From Desulfovibrio sp. (GTDB lineage: Bacteria; Desulfobacterota; Desulfovibrionia; Desulfovibrionales; Desulfovibrionaceae): a DNA stretch of 64,000 nt. Location: contig JACQYS010000020.1 in the NCBI GenBank assembly GCA_016208105.1, positions 124,001 to 188,000 of the forward strand, written 5' to 3'. Both the position numbers and the translations under genes were made by a program. Positions 8,215 to 18,835 of the stretch are shown here, one piece after another (within the stretch, counting starts at the first letter, position 1; each line of letters begins with the position of its first letter). The notes under the pieces are model-generated. The model was given only the letters and a program-made list of their open reading frames with translations, made no database searches and was not told the DNA's origin.

Positions 8215-11037
8215 TTAGCCGTTTCGCAGGAGGGCCTGGGCCTGATTCACCGCCAGTGGATGGGCATGGAGATACCCCTGCTGCAAACCGCATCCCAGCT
8301 CCAGCAGCATATCCCGCTGCCGCCCTGTCTCCACGCCCTCGGCCACCACGTCCAGCCCCAGGGCCCTGGCCATGGTCACCACGGCCTTTACCACCGCAAG
8401 ATTCCCGGGCTGGTCGTCCATGGCCATGACGATGGACAGATCGATCTTCAGGTTCGAAACTGGCAGTTTGGTCATCAGGGCCAAGTTGGAATACCCGGTC
8501 CCGAAATCATCGATGGAGAGGTGCACGCCGAGCGAAGCCAGCTCGTTCAAGCGATCTATGTTCTGGCTGGAGGCCTCCATGATGGCCGTTTCCGTGATCT
8601 CCAGATGGAGCTTCTCCGGGTTCAGGCTGTGCTTGCCAAGGATTTGGCGCACCATGGGCGTAAAACCTGGATCCGCGATCTGACGGGGTGAGACGTTCAC
8701 CGAGAGAAAGATGTCACTGGCACACTCGCTGTCGTCCACCCAGGCGGCCAGGGTTTGGCAGGCACAGTCCAGAACCCACTCGCCCAGGGTGATGATGAAG
8801 CCGGTGTCTTCGGCCAGACGGATGAATTCCATGGGCGCTATGGCTCCCCGCTGCGGGTGATGCCAGCGGCTGAGCACCTCGAAACCGGCCAAAGCCCCTC
8901 CCCTTCCCGCATCCACTATTGGCTGGAACACCAGATAGAACTGCCCGTTTTTAAGCGCTTCGGGCAACTCCTGTTCAATGAACTGAAGAGACTTGATGTT
9001 TTCCAGAAGTCTGGCGGTAAACGCCTTAGGACGTCTTCTTCTGAATTGCTTGGCGTGGTGCATGGCCAGATTGGCATTTCGGATGAGTTCATCCGGCGAC
9101 GGGTCGCTTGGCGGATTGAGTTCGATTCCAATGGAAACGCTTACCTGCACACGCGTCCCATCCACCTCAACCGGCTGTGCGAGTGCCTTGGTCAGCCTTC
9201 TGGCCAGCCTGATGGATTCGCGCGCCGAGGGGATGGCGCGCACTAGCACCACGAAATCGTCCCCCCCGTACCTGGCCAGCGTGTCTCCTTCGCGCAGCAT
9301 CGCCTGAAACCTTGCCGCCACCTGCTGCAGGATCACATCCCCTGAGGCGTGCCCAAGGCTGTCGTTTATGACCTTGAACCTGTCGATGTCGATAAAGAGT
9401 ACCGAGTAGCATTCCTTGGGATTGCGCTTGGCCCAGGAGATGGCCTGCTGGATCCGGTCGCGCAGGAGAGTCCGGTTGGCCAGGCCGGTCAGCGGATCAT
9501 GCAAGGCCATGTGGCGAAGCCTGGACTCCATGACGTAGCGCTCAGTGATATCACGGCCCTCGGCGATGAGCAGCAGAGGCTCCCCGACTTCACTCAATAC
9601 GCCTTGCAGGGAAAACTCCACATGGAGAAGCTGCCCCTCGGCCCCCCTGTGGTTTGTTTCAAAAGTGACCACTCCGCCGGACTGAACCTTCTCAATGGCC
9701 TGTTTGAGCTGGAGTTGCTTTTTGGGGTCATCATTCCACCAGGGTGTTTCCCAGAAAGGCTTTCCCGCAACAGAATTCATGTCGACACCCGCCGCGCTGA
9801 GGGCGGCCGGATTGGCTTTCAGCAACAGGCCCTCTGGCGAAAGAAGCCCTATGAGCTCCTGAGTATGCTCGAAAAGGGCTCTGAATTTCTTTTCGCCATC
9901 AGCCAGCGCGGATTCGGCGATGAAACGCTGTTTCTCCCTCAGAAGCAGACTGTCGGCCATTTCGTTGAATGAGCGAGCCAGCACACCCAGCTCGCCCCCG
10001 GGGACATCCCCTTCCGCGATCGGGTGCAGGTTGCCCGCGCCTAACCGTTTTGCCGCCTGCACCAAGGTTCCGGCCGGGCGCAACAAGGCGCGGGTTCCGA
10101 GATAACGGGCCAGGCCCAGAGCAAGCAATGCCGCGACAGCCAACAAGAGCATGTTGCGCGCCAGCAGGTCAGTAGACATGGTCTCGATAGATTTGACCGG
10201 AACGGCAAGCACCACCGCTCCATATGGGCGCGGTTCCCCTTCCAGCCATAAGCGCATGAACGTATAAAAACGCGGTGTCCCATCGTACCCGGGGGCTTTG
10301 AAGAAACCTGAAGCCCCACCCTTATCCAACAATTCTAGTATATTACTTGCCACTGGCTCGCCTTCAGGACGTGAAGGCGACCTCGGATGGCGAAGCAGGC
10401 GGATTCCCTTGTTGTCCACAAGCAATAGAGCCCCGCCCTGGGGCATCTGGAACTTGTCCAGATACTGCTCAAGGAAATTCAGCTTAACCGCGGCGACTAA
10501 CATGCCGCTGAACTCCCCTGCCTTGTCCCGCCTGGGTAAGGCGAAGTGGAAGACTGGCTCCTCGGTGGTGTGGCTGATGGCGTATTCCCCGGCGCTGAAA
10601 CGCATGCTTTGTTTGCCCAGGACCCAGTAACGCCTGTTGGCCACGGAAATGTTTTTGGATACCGGCTTTGCCCCGGCCACGAGCAGGCCGTTGGAATCGA
10701 CGACGGCGAACGTGACGTATGCCGGGTTGGCTGCGAGCACCTCGCGGAGGATCCGCTCGTTTCCGGCAATATCATCTGGGGGGATGTCCGCCAGGAGGCG
10801 ATCCAAGGTCTCAAGCAGATTTTTCGTCTTGTCCGAGAACTGGCGCTGGAGGGTGAAAACAGCCTCAACCACATCCAGCGAGTCTCGCTTGAACTCGTCC
10901 ACAATGAGCTTGCGCTGCTCCAGCCCGAGATAGGCTATCAAGCCCAAGGCCGGTACGGCTGCCGCCAGGGAGACGACGATGAGGGTCCGCCGAATATGAC
11001 CAGCCAGACAATGGATTTTGACAGACAGCTTGCTCAT
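8215..11037 (-). CDS. Membrane GGDEF-EAL cyclic-di-GMP protein with periplasmic Cache, HAMP and PAS
   Basis: 940 residues. A membrane helix near 15-35, a periplasmic dCache-like region to about 280, a second helix, HAMP (about 310-370), PAS (390-510), GGDEF (about 515-680) and EAL (about 690-940). The diguanylate cyclase motif is ARYGGDDF, a D-for-E change in GGDEF. In the phosphodiesterase domain the signature is EVL instead of EAL, but the metal and catalytic positions are kept: the first glutamate, SVNVSPRQ, LEITET, IDDFGTGYS, LKID and VAEGVET. I expect an active phosphodiesterase, while cyclase activity is less certain. It would tune cyclic-di-GMP in response to a periplasmic ligand. Monocistronic. 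Confidence 0.9.
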   Translation of the reverse strand: MSKLSVKIHCLAGHIRRTLIVVSLAAAVPALGLIAYLGLEQRKLIVDEFKRDSLDVVEAVFTLQRQFSDKTKNLLETLDRLLADIPPDDIAGNERILREVLAANPAYVTFAVVDSNGLLVAGAKPVSKNISVANRRYWVLGKQSMRFSAGEYAISHTTEEPVFHFALPRRDKAGEFSGMLVAAVKLNFLEQYLDKFQMPQGGALLLVDNKGIRLLRHPRSPSRPEGEPVASNILELLDKGGASGFFKAPGYDGTPRFYTFMRLWLEGEPRPYGAVVLAVPVKSIETMSTDLLARNMLLLAVAALLALGLARYLGTRALLRPAGTLVQAAKRLGAGNLHPIAEGDVPGGELGVLARSFNEMADSLLLREKQRFIAESALADGEKKFRALFEHTQELIGLLSPEGLLLKANPAALSAAGVDMNSVAGKPFWETPWWNDDPKKQLQLKQAIEKVQSGGVVTFETNHRGAEGQLLHVEFSLQGVLSEVGEPLLLIAEGRDITERYVMESRLRHMALHDPLTGLANRTLLRDRIQQAISWAKRNPKECYSVLFIDIDRFKVINDSLGHASGDVILQQVAARFQAMLREGDTLARYGGDDFVVLVRAIPSARESIRLARRLTKALAQPVEVDGTRVQVSVSIGIELNPPSDPSPDELIRNANLAMHHAKQFRRRRPKAFTARLLENIKSLQFIEQELPEALKNGQFYLVFQPIVDAGRGGALAGFEVLSRWHHPQRGAIAPMEFIRLAEDTGFIITLGEWVLDCACQTLAAWVDDSECASDIFLSVNVSPRQIADPGFTPMVRQILGKHSLNPEKLHLEITETAIMEASSQNIDRLNELASLGVHLSIDDFGTGYSNLALMTKLPVSNLKIDLSIVMAMDDQPGNLAVVKAVVTMARALGLDVVAEGVETGRQRDMLLELGCGLQQGYLHAHPLAVNQAQALLRNG

Positions 11038-11240
11038 GCCAGTATTGGAAAGCCTTGCTCTCTCTTCGAAATAAAAGGGTAGAGAGAATCCATTCTCATT
11101 AGATCATACGTGAAACCCTACCACAAACTTGCTCCTTACCCTACCTTCAGTTTCAACGAAATGCCAGACTGAAACTATTCGTTCTTTCTGTATTTTGTGT
11201 ATTTTTCGCACCCGTAATCAATAATAACAGGCACAAACTC

Positions 11241-11261
11241 ACCACGTTTCTTCAACGTGGT
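11241..11261. repeat. Perfect 8-bp inverted repeat downstream of bfr
   Basis: ACCACGTT-TCTTC-AACGTGGT lies just beyond the bfr terminator, between the bfr 3' end and the GGDEF-EAL promoter region. It may be an operator for the GGDEF-EAL gene or a second transcript-end hairpin. The remaining sequence of the 294-bp gap (11038-11331) is AT-rich and shows nothing else that I can name. Confidence 0.35.
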
Positions 11262-11270
11262 TGCGGCAAA

Positions 11271-11305
11271 AGAAACAGCCCCGCCAGCAGAGATGCTGAC
11301 GGGGC
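11271..11305 (-). terminator. Rho-independent terminator of bfr
   Basis: Read on the minus strand, a 12-bp stem (GCCCCGTCAGCA / TGCTGGCGGGGC, one mismatch, 4-base loop) is followed by TGTTTCTTTT. It begins 26 bp after the bfr stop codon. Confidence 0.85.
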
Positions 11306-11331
11306 CGTACACATAGAACAGAGGAGCCTTC

Positions 11332-11865
11332 TTACGCCGCGCCACCACCCACAACGAAGCCCTTGGGAACTCCGCCCGTGGCGGAAGGGGTCCCGGCGAT
11401 TTTCGAAAGATAGGTGTCGCCCAGACTCTTGATGTGGCCGTCCACATTGTCGAAGTAATTAAAGTGCGCCTGCTCTTCGTCGATGATGGTCTCGAAGAGC
11501 TTTGCGCTGACACTGTCACCGCTTTCACGGCACACATTCAAAAACTGGTTGTACTGATCCACGGTTTCGTCTTCCAGATTGGAGTCGAAGGGGAAGATGG
11601 CTTTCACATCCTGGCCCTTTTTCACTTTGCCCGCGCTGTCGGTGGACGGCTCGCCGCCCAGCTCCTTGACGCGCTCGGCGAACATTTCGGCGTGTCGCAT
11701 CTCGTCGATGGCGATAAGCTTCATGTTCTTGGCCAATTCCCCATAATCCATATTGTCCAGGTTGTAGTGCTGGTTCATGTACTGGGTGATGGCGTAGAGT
11801 TCCATGGACCGGGCCTTGTTCAGGACCTCGATCACCTTTTTCTTGCGGGCCTGCCTGTCTGCCAT
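11332..11865 (-). CDS. bfr: Bacterioferritin, Desulfovibrio type
   Basis: 177 residues, a four-helix ferritin-like protein. Ferroxidase ligands are visible in SMELYAITQYMNQHY (Glu), IDEMRHAEMF (Glu and His) and ETIIDEEQAHFNYF. The close similarity of ELAKNMKLIAIDEMRHAE and NLGDTYL/SLGDTYLSKIAGTPS regions to the bacterioferritin of Desulfovibrio desulfuricans, known to bind Fe-coproporphyrin III, supports the same role: iron storage and oxygen or peroxide protection in an anaerobe. Met in the NMKLIAID stretch is the expected axial haem ligand. A strong ribosome site (AAAAGGAGAG) precedes the ATG. Monocistronic, with a clear terminator. No Fur-like site was recognised upstream. Confidence 0.93.
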   Translation of the reverse strand: MADRQARKKKVIEVLNKARSMELYAITQYMNQHYNLDNMDYGELAKNMKLIAIDEMRHAEMFAERVKELGGEPSTDSAGKVKKGQDVKAIFPFDSNLEDETVDQYNQFLNVCRESGDSVSAKLFETIIDEEQAHFNYFDNVDGHIKSLGDTYLSKIAGTPSATGGVPKGFVVGGGAA

Positions 11866-12029
11866 GAGTCTCTCCTTTTGGCGCCATGAAACCGGGACGC
11901 CTGGGTGTTCGAACCAATGAAGCTGTCAGCTGGATTGTCGCTTCGAGTACTACACGAATCCAAGCCTCAGAGGCAACCCACAGGCTCCACGATACGCACG
12001 ACCGGCTTCAAACCCTGGCCGGCACACTC

Positions 12030-12070
12030 CAAATAACAAAACTCGGATTCACGCTGCGTGAATCCGAGTT
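12030..12070 (-). terminator. Rho-independent terminator of the epimerase gene
   Basis: A perfect 14-bp stem (AACTCGGATTCACG / CGTGAATCCGAGTT, loop CTG on plus) at 12040-12070, followed on the minus strand by TTTGTTATTT. It lies 74 bp after the epimerase stop codon. Confidence 0.85.
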
Positions 12071-12143
12071 CCAATGCGGGAGGGTTCCCGTCGGCCTTTT
12101 CACCATGAGATGGGGTGAGGCTGCAAGAGAACGTGTGTATCTC

Positions 12144-13169
12144 TTATTTCCCGGACAGACCGAAGTACCACTCAGCGGCCATTTCCAGGCCTTCCTTGAT
12201 CTGAACCACTGGTTCATAGCCCAGGAGAGATTTTGCCAGGGAGATGTCCGCCAGGGAATGGCGAACGTCTCCGGGGCGCTCGTCCCGGTGCGTTGGCCGA
12301 GCGGTGGAAGCCTCGGGCTTGCGGGTCGCAACCAGGTCTCGCAGGAGAAAGTACAGTTCGTTTAGCGTGGTACGTTGCCCGCAGGCCACGTTGTAGGATT
12401 TTCCGGGAGCCTCAGGATGTTTGGACACCGCTGCCAGGATGTTGGCCCTCACGGCGTTCTCCACGAAGCAGAAGTCCCGGCTGGTCTCGCCGTCGCCGTT
12501 GATGAAGACCGTCTCGCCGCTCAGCAACGCAGCGAACCATTTGGGGATGACCGCAGCGTAGGCTCCCTCAGGGTCCTGCCTGGGGCCGAAAATGTTGAAG
12601 TAGCGCAGCCCTATCAATTCCATGCCGTAGCAGGAACCGAACACGCCGGCATAGAGCTCGTTGGCCCGCTTGGTAACGGCATAGGGGGAAAGCTGGTTTC
12701 CGATGCGCTGTTCGAATTTGGGAAGATCGGGATGGTCGCCGTAAACAGAGCTTGAAGACGCATAGACGAAGCGCGCCACCTTGGCGTCCTTTGCGGCTGT
12801 GAGCATGTTCACGAACCCGCCGAGGTTGACCGAATTCGAGGTGACCGGGTCTTCGATGGATCGCGGCACGCTGCCAAGGGCAGCTTGATGGAGAACGTAG
12901 TCGACGCCCTGGCAGGCCTTACGGCAAGCCTCAATGTCCTGAATATCCCCCTCGATCAATGAAAACCTGGTCCAGGCCTCTTCACCCACGGAGTTTCTCA
13001 CAGAGTCCAGGTTGGAGCGGTGCCCGGTGGCGAAGCTGTCCATCACCACCACGGTCTGGCCCAGTTTCAAGAGCTTCGCCGTCAAATTGGAACCAATAAA
13101 CCCGGCTCCGCCAGTTACCAGCCATTTCAAAGGAGACTGCTGCAGGGACAGGGCTACGGTATCGAACAC
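12144..13169 (-). CDS. wbpP: UDP-N-acetylglucosamine 4-epimerase, WbpP/TviC type
   Basis: 341 residues, extended short-chain dehydrogenase. The NAD site [14 protein letters not shown] starts near residue 16, the catalytic serine-tyrosine-lysine set is SSSSVYGD and SPYAVTK, and the segments [32 protein letters not shown] and [10 protein letters not shown] match WbpP of Pseudomonas closely. That enzyme interconverts UDP-GlcNAc and UDP-GalNAc (or the uronic forms) for surface polysaccharide. The start appears to be a GTG; a start a few codons later is possible because the first 15 residues are poorly conserved. It stands alone, without glycosyltransferase neighbours, next to bfr. Confidence 0.87.
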   Translation of the reverse strand: MFDTVALSLQQSPLKWLVTGGAGFIGSNLTAKLLKLGQTVVVMDSFATGHRSNLDSVRNSVGEEAWTRFSLIEGDIQDIEACRKACQGVDYVLHQAALGSVPRSIEDPVTSNSVNLGGFVNMLTAAKDAKVARFVYASSSSVYGDHPDLPKFEQRIGNQLSPYAVTKRANELYAGVFGSCYGMELIGLRYFNIFGPRQDPEGAYAAVIPKWFAALLSGETVFINGDGETSRDFCFVENAVRANILAAVSKHPEAPGKSYNVACGQRTTLNELYFLLRDLVATRKPEASTARPTHRDERPGDVRHSLADISLAKSLLGYEPVVQIKEGLEMAAEWYFGLSGK

Positions 13170-13409
13170 TCTGAGGACCTCCGCATCAAACGATTATTCA
13201 CTAGGACTATTCTGGGCCGTATGGAATCTAGGACGAGGCGCAAGTGCCCCGCTCTAGTGAACCACTTCTTTGGTCTTGGCAATCAAGAAAGCACACCATT
13301 GCCCACAATGGGAAGCAATGAAGCGCAACCGGCGAATAATGCAAAGGGGAGGAAGCCCTCAACAGGAATACATGGCTCAAGGCGTCGCCGGATAATCAGC
13401 GGGACAGAC

Positions 13410-13895
13410 TCAGGCCGTGGCCTCGAAGCGCCCGGCAGCCCTGTTCTTGCGGACCTTTCCCGCTTCGAACACCACGCCGTTCATGCTGATGTAGACCCCG
13501 GGGGGAAGCGACTGCACCGCGCCCACGGCGCAGCCGATGTTGAAGCCCGCGTCCGAGCCCTTGAACCGGGCCGGGCTCAAGGCTCCGGTGAACACGATCA
13601 CCTTGTCCGTAAGACCCATGAGGGCCTTGGCCGTTTCCGCCATGGTGTCGGTGCCGTGGGTGACCAGGATAAAAGGGCACGGATCGGCAGCGATGCGTTC
13701 GCGAAGCAAGGCTCTGTCCTCATCGGTCAGGTGCAGGCTGTCCTTGCGCAGCACCTCGTTGACCGAGAATTCGAACGCTGCCTGGGCTTCCTTCAAGATT
13801 TCACCCGCCTGGGGTTCGCCCACCACATAGTCCGAGAGGTCATCGAAGTAGATTTTGTCGATGGTGCCGCCCATGGTGTAAATTGCTATCTTCAC
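13410..13895 (-). CDS. Short asparaginase-domain protein (N-terminal domain only)
   Basis: 161 residues with a GTG start. Both catalytic segments of L-asparaginase are present: TMGGTIDK at the N terminus (first threonine nucleophile) and THGTDTM near residue 80 (second threonine with Asp). Ordinary asparaginases are about 330 residues with a second C-terminal domain that completes the active site and dimer; that domain is absent here, with no frameshift evident because the frame ends cleanly. It directly follows aspA with 2 bases between stop and start, so the pair could convert asparagine to aspartate and then fumarate. Activity of the one-domain form needs assay; a related amidohydrolase role is possible. 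Confidence 0.8.
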   Translation of the reverse strand: MKIAIYTMGGTIDKIYFDDLSDYVVGEPQAGEILKEAQAAFEFSVNEVLRKDSLHLTDEDRALLRERIAADPCPFILVTHGTDTMAETAKALMGLTDKVIVFTGALSPARFKGSDAGFNIGCAVGAVQSLPPGVYISMNGVVFEAGKVRKNRAAGRFEATA

Positions 13896-13897
13896 GC

Positions 13898-15394
13898 TTA
13901 TTCTTCCTTGCCGCTCGTGGAGGCCTGGGTCCCAGGGCGGTCCGAAGTGAAACAGACGTATTCGCGATTCGGCTGAGAGGGACGCAGCATGTGCTCGGGA
14001 TTCAAAACATCGCCAAGTTTTGCGTCATCCCATCCCAAAAGCGTCTTGGCCGCTTCCTGCACCGTGAGGTTCTCCCGGGCAGCGTGTTGGGCCACTTTGG
14101 CCGCAGTGTCGTACCCGACGTAGGGGCACAGGGCCGTGGCAAGCCCCAGGCTCTGCTCCACGTTGCGGCGGCAGCGTTCCTCGTCGGCCTCTATGCCCTT
14201 AATGCATTTGTCAGCCAGCACCACGCAGCCCCGGCGAAGGAGCATGAGCGAATTGAACAGGTTGTGGGCCAGCACCGGTTCCATGGCGTTCAGTTCAAGC
14301 TGCCCGGCCTCGGCGGCCATGGTCACGGTCAGGTCAGAGCCGATCACCTGGAAGGCGATCTGGTTGACCACCTCGGGAATGATGGGGTTCACTTTGCCAG
14401 GCATGATGGACGAGCCCGGGGCCATCTTGGGCAGACGAATCTCGCCCAGGCCGCAGCGCGGGCCGGAGGACAACAGCCGCAGGTCGTTGCATATTTTGGA
14501 AAGCTTCACGGCCGTACGCTTGAGCACCCCGGAAAACTGCACGTATGCGCCCGTGTCCTGGGTGGCCTCCACCAGATTTTCGGCCAGAAGCATGCCCTGG
14601 CCGCTCACTTGGTTTAGGAGGGCCACCACCAAGGGGGCATACTCGGGCGGGGCGTTGATACCCGTGCCGATAGCCGTGCCGCCCAGGTTGATCTCCCGGA
14701 CCAGGTCCAGGGCTTCGAGCAGGCGCTGGCGATCTTCCTCCACCATGATACCCCAGGCTTTGAACTCCTGGCCCAGGGTCATGGGCACGGCGTCCTGGAG
14801 CTGAGTACGCCCGATCTTTATCACATGGGCGAATTCCCGCCCTTTTTCCTCCAAGGCCTGGCTCAGACGCCCCATGGCCTTGTGCAGGGCCTGGCCCATG
14901 ATCACCAAGGTGAGCCTGATGGCCGAGGGATAGACGTCGTTGGTGGACTGGGAGAGGTTGACGTGGTTGTTGGGATGCAAAAACTGGTAGTCGCCGCGCC
15001 TTTTGCCCATGAGCTCCAGGCCCAGGTTGGCGATAACCTCGTTGGCGTTCATGTTGCTGGACGTCCCTGCCCCGCCCTGGATCACGTCCACCCGGAAATG
15101 TCCCCGATGCTTGCCGGCCATGAGCAGATCGCAGGCCCGGCAGATCGCGTCCATGCGTTCGGAGTCCAGAAGCTCCATCCTGTGGTTGGCCAGGGCCGCC
15201 GCCTTCTTGATGGCGGCCAGAGCCTTGATGAACTCAGGGTAGTGGGAGATGCGCACCCCGGTTATGGGGAAGTTGTGGATGGCCCGCAAGGTCTGGACCC
15301 CATAGAGCACGCCCGCAGGGACCTGCATCTCGCCCAGGGAGTCGGATTCCAGGCGGTACTGTCCTGACGCGCCGCCGGAACGTGTGTCGACCAT
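13898..15394 (-). CDS. aspA: Aspartate ammonia-lyase
   Basis: 498 residues of the fumarase/aspartase superfamily. The signature GSSIMPGKVNPIIPE carries the flexible catalytic loop serine, and the N-terminal part (GVLYGVQTLRAIHNFPITG) and STNDVYPSAIR fit aspartase. The enzyme deaminates aspartate to fumarate and ammonia; in a sulfate reducer, fumarate can be used as electron acceptor or carbon source. It is 4 bases downstream of livF and directly upstream of the asparaginase-like gene, so it is part of the liv operon, implying that the transporter brings in aspartate, asparagine or a related amino acid (inference). Slightly longer than E. coli AspA (478) at both ends. Confidence 0.93.
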   Translation of the reverse strand: MVDTRSGGASGQYRLESDSLGEMQVPAGVLYGVQTLRAIHNFPITGVRISHYPEFIKALAAIKKAAALANHRMELLDSERMDAICRACDLLMAGKHRGHFRVDVIQGGAGTSSNMNANEVIANLGLELMGKRRGDYQFLHPNNHVNLSQSTNDVYPSAIRLTLVIMGQALHKAMGRLSQALEEKGREFAHVIKIGRTQLQDAVPMTLGQEFKAWGIMVEEDRQRLLEALDLVREINLGGTAIGTGINAPPEYAPLVVALLNQVSGQGMLLAENLVEATQDTGAYVQFSGVLKRTAVKLSKICNDLRLLSSGPRCGLGEIRLPKMAPGSSIMPGKVNPIIPEVVNQIAFQVIGSDLTVTMAAEAGQLELNAMEPVLAHNLFNSLMLLRRGCVVLADKCIKGIEADEERCRRNVEQSLGLATALCPYVGYDTAAKVAQHAARENLTVQEAAKTLLGWDDAKLGDVLNPEHMLRPSQPNREYVCFTSDRPGTQASTSGKEE

Positions 15395-15398
15395 GGGA

Positions 15399-16095
<697 letters not shown>

Positions 16096-16103
<8 letters not shown>

Positions 16104-16881
16104 CGATGTGGACCTCCTCTCCCAGGTAGGCCTCGATGACCTTGGGGTTGGACTTGATGGCCTCGGGAGCTCCTTCCGCTATGGTAACGCCGTAATCCAG
16201 CACCCACATGTGTTCGCAAATCTCCATGACCAGTTTCATGTCGTGCTCGATGAGAAACACGGTAAGCCCGAACTGGTCCCGGATGTCTCTTATGAACCGG
16301 ATAAGTTCCTGGGTTTCCTGGGGGTTCATGCCCGCGGCCGGTTCGTCCAGGAGGAGAAGGCCTGGTTGGGTTGCCAGGGCCCGGGCGATCTCCAGCCTGC
16401 GCTGGGCCCCGTAGGGAAGGCTGTTGGCCTGCTCGTCAGCCAGATGGCCAAGCCCCACCACTTCCAGAAGCTCCATGGCGCGCTTGCGCATGGCCTTGTC
16501 TTCCTTCAAGTAGGCGGGAGTGAAAAATACGGCCTGGATCCAGCTGGTTTTCTGGCGCAGGTGGCCGCCGATCATCACGTTCTCAAGCACGGTCTCGTTG
16601 CCGAAGAGGCGGATGTTCTGGAAGGTGCGGGCTATGCCCTGTTTGCAGACCAGGTACGGGGGCAGCCCGGTCATCTCCTGGCCCATATAGAAGGAACGGC
16701 CTTCCGTAGGCTTGTAGAATCCGGTGATCATGTTGAAGCAGGTGGTCTTACCTGCCCCGTTGGGCCCGATGAGCCCGGTGATGCTGCCCTGGTGCAGCGA
16801 GGCCGTAAATCCATTGACCGCAGTGAGGCCGCCGAAGCGCATGGTCAGGCCCTTGACCTCTAAGATGATGTCCTTACTCAT
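16096..16881 (-). CDS. livG: Branched-chain-amino-acid-type ABC transporter ATPase LivG
   Basis: 261 residues from the ATG at 16881, which overlaps the livM stop by one base; the frame is open further upstream but that part only shadows livM. Walker A GPNGAGKTT, the LivG-type YGAQRRLEIARAL signature in place of LSGGQ, and Walker B LLLDEPAAGMNPQE are visible. It pairs with LivF to energise uptake. Confidence 0.93.
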
Positions 16882-17912
16882 TACCGCTCCCCCTTCTTGC
16901 CAAGGAGCCTGGCCCAGCTGAACTCGCGCATGCCCATGAGCCCCTCGCGTCTGAAGAGGATGATGACGATGAGCGCCAGCGAGAACACCACCATGCGCAT
17001 TCCGGGAATCCCGGCCACTTCGAAGCTGCCAAGCGAGATGGGGTTTTCCACCACACGCAGCCACTCCAGCAGCACAGTGATGCCCACTCCCGCCAGAACC
17101 GAGCCGGTGAGCGACCCCAGTCCGCCCGTGACCACGATCATGAGCACGTTGAACGTCAGGGTAAAGAGGAACATCTTGGGATCTATCGTGGTCACCAGGC
17201 TTGCCAGAAGCGCTCCGCCAATGCCCGCGAAGAAGGAGCCCACCGTGAAGGAGAGCAGCTTATAGCGAAAGACGTTCACGCCCATGGCCTTGGCCGCGAT
17301 CTCGTCGTCGCGGATGGCCTTCAACACGCTTCCCGTATTGCACTTGAGAAGGCGCACGATGACGTAGAGGGTCACCAGGCACCAGCCGAAGTTCCACCAC
17401 AGGTTGGCATGGGCCGGTATGCCCTTGAGGCCAAGCGAGCCGTTGGTGATTCCGGAAACGTTGGTAGCCACTACCCGCACGATCTCGGCAAAGCCCAAAG
17501 TGGCGATACCCAGATAGTCGTCGCCAAGGCGAAGCAGCGGAAACCCGACGATGAAGCCGAACACCGCAGCCACCAAGCCTCCCGCGACAACCGCGGCCAG
17601 GAAGGGGGCCTGGGCGTTCTGCACCCATTCGTAAGCGCCGCCCAGGATGTACATGGTGTCCTTCTGATCCGGGGTGAGGATCAAAATGGAGCACACATAG
17701 GCGCCGATGGCCATGAATCCGGCGTGGCCAAGGCTGAACATGCCGGTGAAGCCGTAGATGAGGTTCAATGACAGGGCCAGGATGATGTTCACCGCGATGA
17801 GGTTCAGTATCTGAATCTTATAGCCGTCCAGGGAGCCTTCGGCCCACCAAAGGAAAAGCCCCAAGACCGACACGGCCGCGATATTGAGGAGGAATATGGC
17901 GCTCTTGTTCAT
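16881..17912 (-). CDS. livM: Branched-chain-amino-acid-type ABC transporter permease LivM
   Basis: 343 residues with about nine to ten predicted membrane helices and the LivM segments LSLNLIYGFTGMFSLGHAGFMAIGAY and GDDYLGIATLGFAEIVR (quoted in part). It forms the membrane channel with LivH. The stop overlaps the livG start by one base and the start overlaps the livH stop by one base, so the three genes are translationally coupled. Confidence 0.92.
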   Translation of the reverse strand: MNKSAIFLLNIAAVSVLGLFLWWAEGSLDGYKIQILNLIAVNIILALSLNLIYGFTGMFSLGHAGFMAIGAYVCSILILTPDQKDTMYILGGAYEWVQNAQAPFLAAVVAGGLVAAVFGFIVGFPLLRLGDDYLGIATLGFAEIVRVVATNVSGITNGSLGLKGIPAHANLWWNFGWCLVTLYVIVRLLKCNTGSVLKAIRDDEIAAKAMGVNVFRYKLLSFTVGSFFAGIGGALLASLVTTIDPKMFLFTLTFNVLMIVVTGGLGSLTGSVLAGVGITVLLEWLRVVENPISLGSFEVAGIPGMRMVVFSLALIVIILFRREGLMGMREFSWARLLGKKGER

Positions 17913-18805
17913 TATACTTTGTCCTCCACTCTCGCTCCGAACAGGCCCGTCGGCTTAATCATAAGAACCACTATGAGCAGAACAAAGGCGAAGGCGTCGC
18001 GGTAGCCGGCCAAATCCGGGAAGAAGGCCACGGTCATGATCTCGATGAACCCCAGAATGACGCCGCCCACCACCGCGCCGTGGATGGAACCGATGCCGCC
18101 GAACACGGCGGCGATGAAGGCCTTGAAACCTGGGATGGTTCCCATGATGGGCTGGAGCTGCGGATACCGGAGCGCCCACATGATGCCGCTGGCCGCAGCC
18201 AGGGCGGAGCCGATGCCGAAGGTGATGGCGATGACCCGGTTGACCGGCACGCCCATGAGGTAGCTTGTCTCTATGTCCTTGCTGATGGCCCGCATGCCAA
18301 GGCCCGTCTTGGTGCGGTAGACGATGTACAACAGCCCGAGCATCAAAACCACCGACAGCACCGGAACGAAAAGCGTGATGGGCAGGATGCGCACATTGCC
18401 CAGGATGAAGGGCTGCTCCATCCACTCGGGGCGGTAGACCGCGCGGGGTATAGCCTGAAAGAACACGATGGCCACGTTCTGCAAAAAGAATGAAACACCG
18501 ATGGAGCTTATCAGTGCGGAAATTCGGGGCGCGTCGCGCAGGGGGCGGTAGGCCACCTTGTCCACCATGATGCCCACCCCGGCCGTGAAGGCGATGGAGA
18601 GGGCGATGGCCAGGGGCCAGGGCAGGGCCAGAAGGGTCACCCCCCAGAAGACGAAATAGGCGCCCAGCATGAATATTTCGCTGTGGGCGAAGTTGATCAG
18701 GCGCAGGATGCCGTAGACCATGGTGTAGCCTATGGCGATGAGCGCATAGAGGCTGCCCAGGGTCAGGCTGTTGAGCGCGTGTTGGATGAACGTTTCGACA
18801 TTCAT
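17912..18805 (-). CDS. livH: Branched-chain-amino-acid-type ABC transporter permease LivH
   Basis: 297 residues, about eight membrane helices. LGSLYALIAIGYTMVYGI at the N terminus, RLINFAHSEIFMLGAY and the FGGIGSIHGAVVGG loop are typical LivH features. Start ATG at 18805. Separated from livK by 91 bp that include a stable hairpin. Confidence 0.92.
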   Translation of the reverse strand: MNVETFIQHALNSLTLGSLYALIAIGYTMVYGILRLINFAHSEIFMLGAYFVFWGVTLLALPWPLAIALSIAFTAGVGIMVDKVAYRPLRDAPRISALISSIGVSFFLQNVAIVFFQAIPRAVYRPEWMEQPFILGNVRILPITLFVPVLSVVLMLGLLYIVYRTKTGLGMRAISKDIETSYLMGVPVNRVIAITFGIGSALAAASGIMWALRYPQLQPIMGTIPGFKAFIAAVFGGIGSIHGAVVGGVILGFIEIMTVAFFPDLAGYRDAFAFVLLIVVLMIKPTGLFGARVEDKV

Positions 18806-18835
18806 TGGTGAAAGTCCTTTTGTGGTGCCGTGAAA

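Noticed and set aside
11907-11915. GTTCGAACC, a tRNA T-loop-like string upstream of bfr
   Set aside because: No acceptor, D or anticodon arms can be folded around it.
13410-13895. Frameshifted full-length asparaginase
   Set aside because: No sequence resembling the C-terminal asparaginase domain is found in any frame of the 240 bp downstream, so it is a genuinely short gene or an old deletion, not a recent frameshift.
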